In this document: positions 1 through 6,338 of the stretch, piece by piece
How the letters are laid out: every line of letters begins with the position of its first letter
Position numbering within the stretch: position 1 is the stretch's first letter
DNA from: an uncultured Akkermansia sp.
GTDB taxonomy: Bacteria > Verrucomicrobiota > Verrucomicrobiia > Verrucomicrobiales > Akkermansiaceae
Direction of reading: 5' to 3'
DNA length: 12,574 nucleotides
Assembly (NCBI GenBank): GCA_904502165.1
Contig: CAJGDB010000051.1
Location: 1 to 12,574 of the forward strand
Position numbers and translations under genes: made by a program
The notes under the pieces: model-generated
The model's input: only the letters and a program-made list of their open reading frames with translations
Told to the model about the DNA's origin: nothing
Databases searched by the model: none

Positions 1-96
1 ACGGGGAATCTGATGCACGTTGGCATAGTTGTGCTTCGCCTGGAGGGCCTTGGTGACCTTCTCCTTGTAGTATGTAAGCAATGTAGGTGTGCTCAT
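1..96 (-). CDS. rplE: 50S ribosomal protein L5, N-terminal part (cut by window edge)
   Basis: Reading the minus strand from the ATG at 94-96 gives 32 in-frame codons to the window edge, beginning MSTPTLLTYYKEKV and ending at ...NVHQIPR. This fits the start of ribosomal protein L5, where a short N-terminal helix precedes the conserved 'P.i.ki' strand. L5 binds 5S rRNA in the central protuberance of the large subunit. The gene follows rplX by 73 nt, the usual rplX-rplE order of the spc operon, and is probably transcribed from the rplX promoter. No Shine-Dalgarno sequence is visible before the ATG; the upstream bases are AT-rich. Identification rests on 32 residues plus gene order, and the rest of the gene lies outside the window. 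Confidence 0.85.
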   Translation of the reverse strand, partial: MSTPTLLTYYKEKVTKALQAKHNYANVHQIPR

Positions 97-169
97 AATA
101 TTAGCGGGTCAGCTCTTGTTAATAGTTCGTTTGTTGATGGCTTAAGCGCGGAGTTTCAGCCTTGCGGCA

Positions 170-394
170 TCAGCTCACTTTCTTCACATTGGAGATGTGG
201 ATGGCGCCGTCGATTTCCTTGATGCCGCCTTCAGGATCAGCTTCGGTAGGCTTGGTAGCCTTCTTGAGGATGCGGGCACCCTCAACCGTCACGGTCTGCT
301 TCTTGGCATTCACGGAAAGAACAACACCACGCTTGCCCTTGTTCTTGCCAGCGATAACCTGTACGTTATCACCTTTCTTCACGTGGGTCTTCAT
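170..394 (-). CDS. rplX: 50S ribosomal protein L24 (short form)
   Basis: The 74-residue basic protein begins MKTHVKKGDNVQVIAGKNKG and carries the KOW motif of L24 at about residues 7-39 (KGD.V.VIAGK.KG..G.V). L24 is an assembly-initiating protein that binds 23S rRNA near the exit-tunnel side of the large subunit. The usual bacterial length is about 100 residues; this one stops after HISNVKKVS and lacks the C-terminal 25-30 residues seen in E. coli L24. Reading past the TGA in all three frames shows no obvious L24 tail, so a short form is more likely than a frameshift. It is followed by rplE. The usual upstream partner rplN is absent, and a promoter with a leader hairpin sits there instead. 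No Shine-Dalgarno sequence is visible. Confidence 0.95.
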   Translation of the reverse strand: MKTHVKKGDNVQVIAGKNKGKRGVVLSVNAKKQTVTVEGARILKKATKPTEADPEGGIKEIDGAIHISNVKKVS

Positions 395-426
395 CGTTTG
401 TGTTTTCTTTATATGTGTTCAGGCCA

Positions 427-442
427 CACTACACCTGTAGTG
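427..442 (-). promoter_or_regulatory. Stem-loop in the rplX 5' leader
   Basis: Minus-strand CACTAC, loop AGGT, GTAGTG forms a perfect 6-bp stem (7 bp if the loop-closing A and T pair). It begins only a few nucleotides after the predicted start of transcription. A hairpin at this position could protect the 5' end or act as a ribosomal-protein autoregulatory site. The sequence alone shows only the structure. Confidence 0.45.
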
Positions 443-452
443 CGGGGCACCC

Positions 453-481
453 ACTATACGCTCTTCTCTATCGTGCGTCAA
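453..481 (-). promoter_or_regulatory. Sigma70-type promoter for rplX-rplE
   Basis: On the minus strand a -35 TTGACG (476-481) is followed after exactly 17 nt by a -10 TATAGT (453-458). Transcription would start near 446, leaving a leader of about 50 nt before the rplX ATG at 394. The 395-534 interval has no other gene, so this promoter explains how rplX is expressed without rplN upstream. Confidence 0.7.
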
Positions 482-534
482 GCAAAATAACGCGACTTTT
501 CTCCCCTTTCCCATAATTTTTTATCAGGAAATAC

Positions 535-554
535 AAAAAAGGCCTCTCGAGGCC
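535..554 (-). terminator. Intrinsic terminator after the MATE gene
   Basis: On the minus strand GGCCT, loop CGAG, AGGCC forms a short GC-rich hairpin (541-554), followed directly by six T residues (535-540). It lies 72 nt past the MATE stop codon and upstream of the rplX promoter, so it separates the two transcription units. Confidence 0.75.
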
Positions 555-626
555 CCAATTCTCACACATCAGGAAGAAGCAGAATCTCCTCAGCCCCCCT
601 GCTCCGCTCTCGGAAGGACATCTGAT

Positions 627-1997
627 TCAACGCGCAAACACACGCCTTCTGACCTGAGCAAAACGCCAGCAGAGCATCATGGCTGTAATGGTGAGGGATA
701 CCACAAAGCTGACCCAGGCCCCCATGGGCCCCATGGCCGGAACAAGGTAGTCAGTACGCACCAGCACACAGGCCAGGGGGAAACCGATAGCCCAGTAGGA
801 AAACATATTGACCCAGGTAATGGCCTGGGTGTCGTGGCATCCGCGCAGCAGCCCGCTCATGAGGGCCTGAACAGCGTCTGACAACTGATAAACGGCACAC
901 AGTACAAGGAGAGAGGAAGCCAGTTCAATGATAGGAGCTTCATCGGTATACAGCATAATGATTTCCCGACGGAAGCAGATGGTCAACAAGGCAAGTGCTA
1001 CAATGACCAGCAGCATGAAGCTGATACTGGTACGCAGCATAGCGTCAAAACTCTCTCTATTACGCGCGCCTACGTGATACGCAGAACGAATGGAGGCCGC
1101 CACACTCAGCGAAAGCGGAAACATGAACAACACCGCCGAGACATTGATTGCTACCTGGTGTGCCCCCACCGCCAGTGCCCCGAGCGGAGCAATCACGAGA
1201 GTCACCAGACAAAAGAAGGTCATTTCACAGAGGGAAGCCACCCCCAGGGGAAGCCCTTTTGTAAAGATATCACGCACCACACGCCACTCAGCCCGGCGGT
1301 TTGCCCACATCTGCGCCATATTGCGCCGGTAACGGGGGTAAACAGCCATCAGCACCAGCAGTGCGGCTACCATGATATAATGAATCAGTGCCGTAGTCAG
1401 GCCGCAACCAGCACCTCCCATGGCAGGAACAGCCCCCCAGCCGAATACAAAGATGTAGTTGAGCGGGATATTGAGCAGAAGCCCCGCAAATGAAATGAGC
1501 ATGGCGGGGCGGGTGTGCCCATATCCCTCAAAATGCCCTTGAAGACAACGCATCATGACACTCGCAGGCACAGCCAGAACCAGAAAGTAAAGATAATCAC
1601 TGGCGACCCGCACCATCTCCGCATCATCTGAGACCAGAGGAAAGACAAACGCACCTGCCAGCAAGGCAAGCGCCTCAACCACCATCAGCATTACTGCCAG
1701 CAGTTTGGCATTATTCAGCAACAACCCCACCTTACCTTCGCAGCCGGCACCACGCAAACGGGATATCATAGGCCCGATAATGGTCAGCACAGCCCCGACA
1801 GCCACCATGATGGGCACCGTCACAGAAGTACCAAGCGCCACTCCGGCCAGCTGCTCTGCCCCGGCACGCCCTGCCACAACAGTATCAACCACCCCCATGC
1901 CCATATGCATCAGGTTGGCAGCATACAGCGGCAACATGAGCACAAGCAGACGCTTCAACTCATGGCGGTCAACAATTTTTCGAAGATACCCAGACAT
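627..1997 (-). CDS. MATE-family multidrug/sodium antiporter, NorM-type
   Basis: This 456-residue hydrophobic protein has about 12 membrane segments in two homologous halves and the usual NorM/MdtK length (about 457-461). Family motifs are clear: MGMGVVDTVVAGRAG at residues 32-46, with D38 matching the cation-binding Asp36 of Vibrio NorM; SLCEMTFF with E258 matching Glu255; and YQLSDAVQALMSGLLRG with D374 matching Asp371. The protein should export cationic drugs or metabolites across the inner membrane in exchange for Na+ or H+; the substrate cannot be read from sequence. The ATG at 1997 gives a normal N-terminus; AGGA lies only 3 nt before it, too close for a good ribosome site. The gene starts about 16 nt after the T-tract of the tRNA-Glu terminator, leaving no room for a standard promoter in between. 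Confidence 0.93.
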   Translation of the reverse strand: MSGYLRKIVDRHELKRLLVLMLPLYAANLMHMGMGVVDTVVAGRAGAEQLAGVALGTSVTVPIMVAVGAVLTIIGPMISRLRGAGCEGKVGLLLNNAKLLAVMLMVVEALALLAGAFVFPLVSDDAEMVRVASDYLYFLVLAVPASVMMRCLQGHFEGYGHTRPAMLISFAGLLLNIPLNYIFVFGWGAVPAMGGAGCGLTTALIHYIMVAALLVLMAVYPRYRRNMAQMWANRRAEWRVVRDIFTKGLPLGVASLCEMTFFCLVTLVIAPLGALAVGAHQVAINVSAVLFMFPLSLSVAASIRSAYHVGARNRESFDAMLRTSISFMLLVIVALALLTICFRREIIMLYTDEAPIIELASSLLVLCAVYQLSDAVQALMSGLLRGCHDTQAITWVNMFSYWAIGFPLACVLVRTDYLVPAMGPMGAWVSFVVSLTITAMMLCWRFAQVRRRVFAR

Positions 1998-2012
1998 GCT
2001 TCCTGATACAGA

Positions 2013-2046
2013 TAAAAAATCGGTTCCACCCTGAGGTGGAACCGAT
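2013..2046 (-). terminator. Intrinsic terminator after tRNA-Glu
   Basis: On the minus strand ATCGGTTCCACC (2035-2046) pairs perfectly with GGTGGAACCGAT (2019-2030) around a 4-nt loop, 12 bp in all. The hairpin runs into six T residues (2014-2019). It begins 3 nt past the tRNA-Glu 3' end and ends about 16 nt before the MATE start codon, so it could limit read-through into the pump gene. Confidence 0.85.
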
Positions 2047-2049
2047 CAG

Positions 2050-2122
2050 CATCTGGAACGGGATTCGAACCCGTGTTGCGCGCGTGAAAGGCGCGAGTCC
2101 TAGGCCTCTAGACGATCCAGAC
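2050..2122 (-). tRNA. tRNA-Glu (anticodon UUC)
   Basis: The 73-nt minus-strand sequence folds as a cloverleaf. The acceptor GTCTGGA pairs with TCCAGAT (first pair G-U). The D arm is GTCTAGAGGCCTAGGAC, the anticodon stem is CGCGC/GCGCG around CTTTCAC (anticodon TTC), and the T arm is ACGGG-TTCGAAT-CCCGT, with discriminator G. CCA is not encoded, so it must be added by a nucleotidyltransferase. It resembles E. coli tRNA-Glu in D arm and anticodon loop. It has its own promoter and terminator. Confidence 0.95.
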
Positions 2123-2157
2123 TTTTCCTTATTGCCCCGGTTGCCCGGCGCGAGAGC

Positions 2158-2186
2158 AATTTACCACACCATCCACCATCTGGCAA
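2158..2186 (-). promoter_or_regulatory. Promoter of tRNA-Glu
   Basis: On the minus strand a -35 TTGCCA (2181-2186) and a -10 TAAATT (2158-2163) are separated by 17 nt. A GC-rich stretch (GCTCTCGCGCC) follows the -10, as is common in growth-rate-controlled stable-RNA promoters. The tRNA starts about 30 nt after the expected start of transcription. The same -10 occurs in the tRNA-Tyr promoter at 11296-11301. Confidence 0.6.
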
Positions 2187-2228
2187 GAAAAATATCATCT
2201 TTTTTTGCATTTTTTTGTATCTGTCCAT

Positions 2229-2262
2229 AAAAATGCCCCGCTCTGGCTGACAGAGCGGGGCA
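2229..2262 (-). terminator. Intrinsic terminator of the pilus-like operon
   Basis: On the minus strand TGCCCCGCTCT (2252-2262) and AGAGCGGGGCA (2234-2244) form an 11-bp GC-rich stem with a 7-nt loop, followed by five T residues (2229-2233). It starts 24 nt past the secretin stop codon and closes the five-gene operon, before the tRNA-Glu promoter. Confidence 0.9.
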
Positions 2263-2286
2263 AAATTACCAATGAACCTGGTTTAA

Positions 2287-5082
2287 TCAGGGATTCACCA
2301 GAGCATCATCCGGGAAGAGACCGGGGATAGAACTGGAAGCACTCGGAGTGCTGGTGCCGGTGTCGCGGTTGCGAAGCGGCTTACCGAACGGGTCGATAAC
2401 ATCGGCGGTTACGAACACCATCAGGTTCTTGCGGACATGGGATTCAGCATTGCTGCGGAAGAAGCGGCCGATGAGAGGCAGGTCACCGAATACGGGCACC
2501 TTGTCTTCCACCTTCTGCACTTCATCCTGAATCATACCACCGATGGCGATGGTGTGACCATCATACACGCAGGGGTTGGAGTTGATGTAACGGCGGCTGA
2601 AGATGGGCATATCGATGCGGTTTTCAGTCAGCACAACAGGCTCGGGCGTATCTTTATCGTCGGTATTACCGGTAACGGTATCGGTAACGGTATCAACAGC
2701 ACCCCCGATAATATTATTGTCTTCTGGTTTCTGGACGACAGTCTGAATCGGAGAACCATAATTCACGAAGCCTTCGAAGTCAATCACGCGGATTTCAAAG
2801 CGCTTGAAGCGCACGATATCACCTTCGCCTTCCTTCAGCGGCTCAATCTGGAAGCGGAGCATCACACCCACTTCTTCCACACCCCAGCTGGAGGGGTTGG
2901 CGGGAGCAGCCACAGGCATAGTGCGGGCACGTGTTGTATTATTATCGTCATCGTCGTCAGATACGTTCGGAATCTGGGGCGGATCGTACTCGGTCGGGTA
3001 GACGAAGCGGCGAATCACTTCAATCTTGGCGCAACCATCTTCCGGGTTCTGGTCAGCTGCAAGCTGGTCAGGCTGGGGAGCATACTCGGGAGTCTCATCA
3101 CCGCTGATTACAAGGCTCGGAGCAGACATCACATCCACGCCCTTCTTCTGGGAAAGACCGCGCATAATCATCTGATAGGAGCCGCGGTCATAAATGCCGG
3201 AGAGGGACATCACGCCGGGAGCACTCTGAGATGTGGTAGCAGCACCAGCAGAACCGGAGTTCAGCAGATTGGTAAGAGCACCGGAGGTAATGGCACCAGA
3301 GCCGGAACGGAGACCACCTGTCATCAACCCGGTAGTTGTTGCATCACGCCCAGTAACGCCAACGAAGTTCTTGTCTTTACGCAGAGGATTGGAAGACTCA
3401 GCGTTCACGCCGCCAAGATAGGAGTTGTTGGAACCTGCCACACCACCAATGTTGAAAGGATTGATAACCCAGTCAAAGGAGAGTTCTTCCTCATTAGTCT
3501 GAGAAACCTCAACAAACTTGGCAGACACCTTCACCATCTTGGGCATCTTCTGACGGAAGTGGTTGATGGCTTCTTCCACGGATTCAAGTTCAGCATCCGT
3601 GTTCACCACCGTCAGCATCTGCGTAATGGGGGAATACTTGGCAGTAGCACCCTTGGGGAAGTTGACACCCATCTCGATAAGAGAAGCCTTGGCATCAATC
3701 TTGGGAGCACGACGGGAACCACCGGAGGAGAAATCATCATCCTCTTCATCGGATTCCTCTTCGCCACCACCGGAGGAGAAGAAAGACGGACGAACAGTCC
3801 ACTGGCGGCGGGTGAAGTTGCCGGGACCAGAGCCCTTCTGAGAGATCACAACTGCAGTATCCTCAACGCGGAATTCGCAGTCAGCCATAGAGCACATGCG
3901 AGCGAGCAGGTCTGCTGCGGTCACGTTGACCAGATTGAGCTTCTCAATCATTGCAGGCTTGATGACCTGAGGCACAGGAGCCGGAGCGGGAGCAGCGGCT
4001 TCCTCTTCTTCCTCATCACCCTCCTCCTCTTCTTCCTCTTCTTCCTCTTCTTCCTCTTCGTCATCAGAGGCAACAGGTACAGGGGCAGGCTCTTCGGCAC
4101 GGGCCTTCTCAAACACGAAGTTCATCTGCATGCCGTTATCCATAGCCTTCTTGCGGAGGATATCCAGAGCATCTTCCATGAGGATGTTATCCCAATCCAC
4201 ACGGTCAAACTTCAGATTGACCAGATTGTCGCGGTTGCGAAGCACACCTTCGGAAGTAGCAACAGCCTCTCCGCTCTCGGTATGAATGGTCGGCTGAACC
4301 TGGGGAAGATGTTCCTCCCACATGGCATCAACCTCTGCAAGAGCCTTGGCACGGAAGGAGTCGTGAGCGGCCTTGTAGTAATTGGCGCGGCGCTTGCTGA
4401 TGCTTTCCTGACCACGACGGGCAGCAGTATTGTACGGGTCAATCTTGATGACACGATTGAACTCGTCATAGGCAGCATCATAGTTACCCAGATCAAGGTG
4501 GCCATAAGCCAGCGTGAGGAGGCGGTTCACCTCTTCCACATTCTTGACATGCTCAGGGGTAAGTGCGGGATTGTTACGCACCGGATCACGCATGAGAGCA
4601 AGCTCGTGGCGGGCGCGCTTGTTGTTGGGGTCGCGCTCAAGCACATCGAGAAGGAGCTGCTCGGCCTCATCGTAACGACCGACACGGGCATACTCCATAG
4701 CCACAGCGATAGAGGCATCACCGATGCTCTTCACAAGGAACTCCTGAAGCTTCTGGGTGGCAGGAGCCTTGGGAACTTCCTTCCAGGCAGCCTGGTACTT
4801 CTCCAGAGCCTGCACATACTCCTTCTGGGAGTAGCAGGTACGGCCCTGCTGAAGCAGCTCAAGAGCCTCGGAAGTCTTGGCCTTGCGGCGTGCAGCCTCA
4901 CGAGCATTGATGCTGTTCTGAGTGTCACCAGAATACACGGCGGTGGGACCCACCTGACTGGTGCCGGCAGCGGACGATGTGCTGATGTAACCTGCCGTGC
5001 TGGCCTGCACAAACGGGCAGGAAACAGCGATGGCGGTAAGAATCATCGCACGCTTTGAGTTAATGAGAGGTGTGTGGTTCAT
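2287..5082 (-). CDS. Amuc_1098-like outer-membrane secretin (PilQ-like) with N-terminal TPR region
   Basis: This 931-residue protein should form the outer-membrane gate of a type IV pilus-like system. It has a signal peptide (about 1-27, cut after FVQA, or lipidated at C22 in AVSC), TPR-like helical repeats at about 70-240 (for example YDEAEQLLLDVLERDPNN and YDAAYDEFNRVIKIDPYN), and a linker with 13 consecutive Glu (342-354). Periplasmic N-domain-like segments follow at about 376-430 and 470-515. The C-terminal secretin domain spans about 625-893 and ends in the signature VPVFGDLPLIGRFF (about 862-875), then LMVFVTADVIDP. Further acidic insertions lie at about 440-451 and 709-713. The TPR region may replace a separate pilotin such as PilF; that is inference. 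It is the last gene of the operon and has AGGA about 7 nt before the ATG, the only well-spaced Shine-Dalgarno-like site of the five. Confidence 0.9.
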   Translation of the reverse strand: MNHTPLINSKRAMILTAIAVSCPFVQASTAGYISTSSAAGTSQVGPTAVYSGDTQNSINAREAARRKAKTSEALELLQQGRTCYSQKEYVQALEKYQAAWKEVPKAPATQKLQEFLVKSIGDASIAVAMEYARVGRYDEAEQLLLDVLERDPNNKRARHELALMRDPVRNNPALTPEHVKNVEEVNRLLTLAYGHLDLGNYDAAYDEFNRVIKIDPYNTAARRGQESISKRRANYYKAAHDSFRAKALAEVDAMWEEHLPQVQPTIHTESGEAVATSEGVLRNRDNLVNLKFDRVDWDNILMEDALDILRKKAMDNGMQMNFVFEKARAEEPAPVPVASDDEEEEEEEEEEEEEGDEEEEEAAAPAPAPVPQVIKPAMIEKLNLVNVTAADLLARMCSMADCEFRVEDTAVVISQKGSGPGNFTRRQWTVRPSFFSSGGGEEESDEEDDDFSSGGSRRAPKIDAKASLIEMGVNFPKGATAKYSPITQMLTVVNTDAELESVEEAINHFRQKMPKMVKVSAKFVEVSQTNEEELSFDWVINPFNIGGVAGSNNSYLGGVNAESSNPLRKDKNFVGVTGRDATTTGLMTGGLRSGSGAITSGALTNLLNSGSAGAATTSQSAPGVMSLSGIYDRGSYQMIMRGLSQKKGVDVMSAPSLVISGDETPEYAPQPDQLAADQNPEDGCAKIEVIRRFVYPTEYDPPQIPNVSDDDDDNNTTRARTMPVAAPANPSSWGVEEVGVMLRFQIEPLKEGEGDIVRFKRFEIRVIDFEGFVNYGSPIQTVVQKPEDNNIIGGAVDTVTDTVTGNTDDKDTPEPVVLTENRIDMPIFSRRYINSNPCVYDGHTIAIGGMIQDEVQKVEDKVPVFGDLPLIGRFFRSNAESHVRKNLMVFVTADVIDPFGKPLRNRDTGTSTPSASSSIPGLFPDDALVNP
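2671..2694 (-). repeat. Perfect 12-nt tandem duplication within the secretin gene
   Basis: GGTAACGGTATC occurs twice in direct succession on the plus strand (2671-2682 and 2683-2694). On the coding strand it gives the repeated residues DTVT-DTVT in an insertion of the secretin domain, near residue 800. It is in frame and probably a recent duplication in a flexible loop. Confidence 0.85.
4021..4059 (-). repeat. 9-nt microsatellite encoding a poly-Glu tract in the secretin
   Basis: On the plus strand the unit CTCTTCTTC repeats about four times, with CTC repeats at one edge. The coding strand reads GAG/GAA throughout and gives 13 Glu in a row (residues 342-354), next to a second block GDEEEEE. 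All units are multiples of three, so slippage would change the tract length without breaking the frame. Confidence 0.85.
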
Positions 5083-5143
5083 GGTAATGTCCTATTTATG
5101 GCAGAATTCTATTCAAATGTAAAGTCTACAATTCAATTTTTTC

Positions 5144-6316
5144 TTATTTCTTTCGATTTTTTTTGGAAGAAGAGCCTTTTCCGGAAGCCTTGGGGACATT
5201 GACCGGACTTTCAGCTCCTTCGAGGCGGATATTCACAGACCCGGAAGCATCCCTGGTTTCCAGAGTAGCGCGAAGTTCCGAGCCATCGGCCTTACCACCG
5301 GGAATAATGAAGGGAGCATGCATCTGCACGGAGAATTCCCCTTCCGGCTTACCGAAGGAAGAACCGGCAGTGACACGCATAGTAACTGTTGTATCCGTTA
5401 TCATGCGGCCCTTTTCAGCCGGCTTACCAAGGTCATTGTGACCTTCCGGAGTCTTGCCGGCACGAATCACAAATTCCTTTTCATCGGAGGCGGTCACATT
5501 GTCACGGATAACAAGGACATTCTCCTTGGTCATTGTACCACCATAATCCGGGAATTCACGCACGTCGAAGCGCACCACCGTAAAGCGGCCCTTCTTTTCA
5601 CTTGCGGAGAGGTCAAAGCTTTCACCAGGCTTCACGGTCACCTTGTGCGACGGCACATAATCCGCACGCTTATTGTACACACGGATATTGACGGATGTCG
5701 GTTTCTGAGAAGCATCTGCAAACATGTTATCGGTTGTCACCAGCGCGCGGACATCGTCAATGGCAAGCACTTCCAGTTTCGGTGTTCCGCCGGAAGCCTG
5801 TACCAGGTCAGGATAGCTGTTGGCAGCAGAAGGACAGGTCTTGGCAACATATTCCTCCTCATTGGAGAAACCATCATTATCACTGTCTGCAGTGCGACCA
5901 TTGGCGCGGCCCAGGGCATCTGCCAGATTATTAGCAATAAACCAGGAGTTCGGAATATCGCCGTGGATACTGGGAGATGCAGGGTCATAAATGTCGACAA
6001 CGGTCACTTCCTTCTTATCGTGCAGAGTCACCTGCCAGAGTTCGGGAGCAAAGAAGAGCGGAGCCAGACGTGGATGACCATTGATTGTAGCACCTGCAGG
6101 AGCAACATCCACAATGGACAAATCGCGCTTCACCATATCCTTCACTTTCTGAGCTTCCGCAGTGAGGGAACCATCAGTAGAAGATGATTTGATGCTGGTA
6201 TCGACAGGTTCCACCTTGCCGGAGTACATCGTATAGCCACCCAGAGAAGCAGCAGCCACACTCAGCACAACACCGGTCATAATGGCCTTGAGCCCGGGAT
6301 TTGATTGTTCAGCCAT
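5144..6316 (-). CDS. Amuc_1099-like pilus-system protein (single-span, PilP position)
   Basis: The 390-residue protein has one N-terminal membrane segment (about 12-32, GVVLSVAAASLGGYTMY) after a short cytoplasmic end, so most of it should be periplasmic. A calcium-binding-like motif, DSDNDGFSNEEEY, lies at residues 144-156 (thrombospondin type 3/EF-hand-loop style). The rest looks beta-rich, with a segment FDVREFPDYGG in the middle and the repeated phrase VTMRVTAG near the end. The C-terminus is basic, ending KGSSSKKNRKK. It lies between the PilO-like gene (22-nt gap) and the secretin (61-nt gap), the position of pilP in pilMNOPQ, but I see no PilP sequence motif. A role linking the inner-membrane complex to the secretin is inferred from position. 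No Shine-Dalgarno site is visible. Confidence 0.8.
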   Translation of the reverse strand: MAEQSNPGLKAIMTGVVLSVAAASLGGYTMYSGKVEPVDTSIKSSSTDGSLTAEAQKVKDMVKRDLSIVDVAPAGATINGHPRLAPLFFAPELWQVTLHDKKEVTVVDIYDPASPSIHGDIPNSWFIANNLADALGRANGRTADSDNDGFSNEEEYVAKTCPSAANSYPDLVQASGGTPKLEVLAIDDVRALVTTDNMFADASQKPTSVNIRVYNKRADYVPSHKVTVKPGESFDLSASEKKGRFTVVRFDVREFPDYGGTMTKENVLVIRDNVTASDEKEFVIRAGKTPEGHNDLGKPAEKGRMITDTTVTMRVTAGSSFGKPEGEFSVQMHAPFIIPGGKADGSELRATLETRDASGSVNIRLEGAESPVNVPKASGKGSSSKKNRKK

Positions 6317-6338
6317 AATTTGTATGAATTGTTAAGGT

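Noticed and set aside
97..169. The 73-nt gap between rplX and rplE as a possible lost L24 tail or small gene
   Set aside because: All three minus-strand frames stop within a short distance and none resembles the L24 C-terminus or a small ribosomal protein.
555..626. Small inverted repeat CCG-CTCT-CGG and purine-rich stretch after the MATE stop codon
   Set aside because: The stem is only 3 bp without a T-tract. The terminator at 535-554 is the convincing structure here.
2437..5058. An 873-codon open frame on the plus strand opposite the secretin gene
   Set aside because: It is in exact codon register with a clearly recognised secretin, has a His/Leu/Gly-rich composition typical of reversed codons, and shows no known domain. 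Codon bias in the real gene explains it.
5083..5143. Possible internal promoter before the secretin gene (TTTACA, 17 nt, CATAAA on the minus strand)
   Set aside because: The -10 is poor and the start of transcription would fall inside or after the AGGA ribosome site, leaving too short a leader. The 61-nt gap is otherwise only AT-rich.
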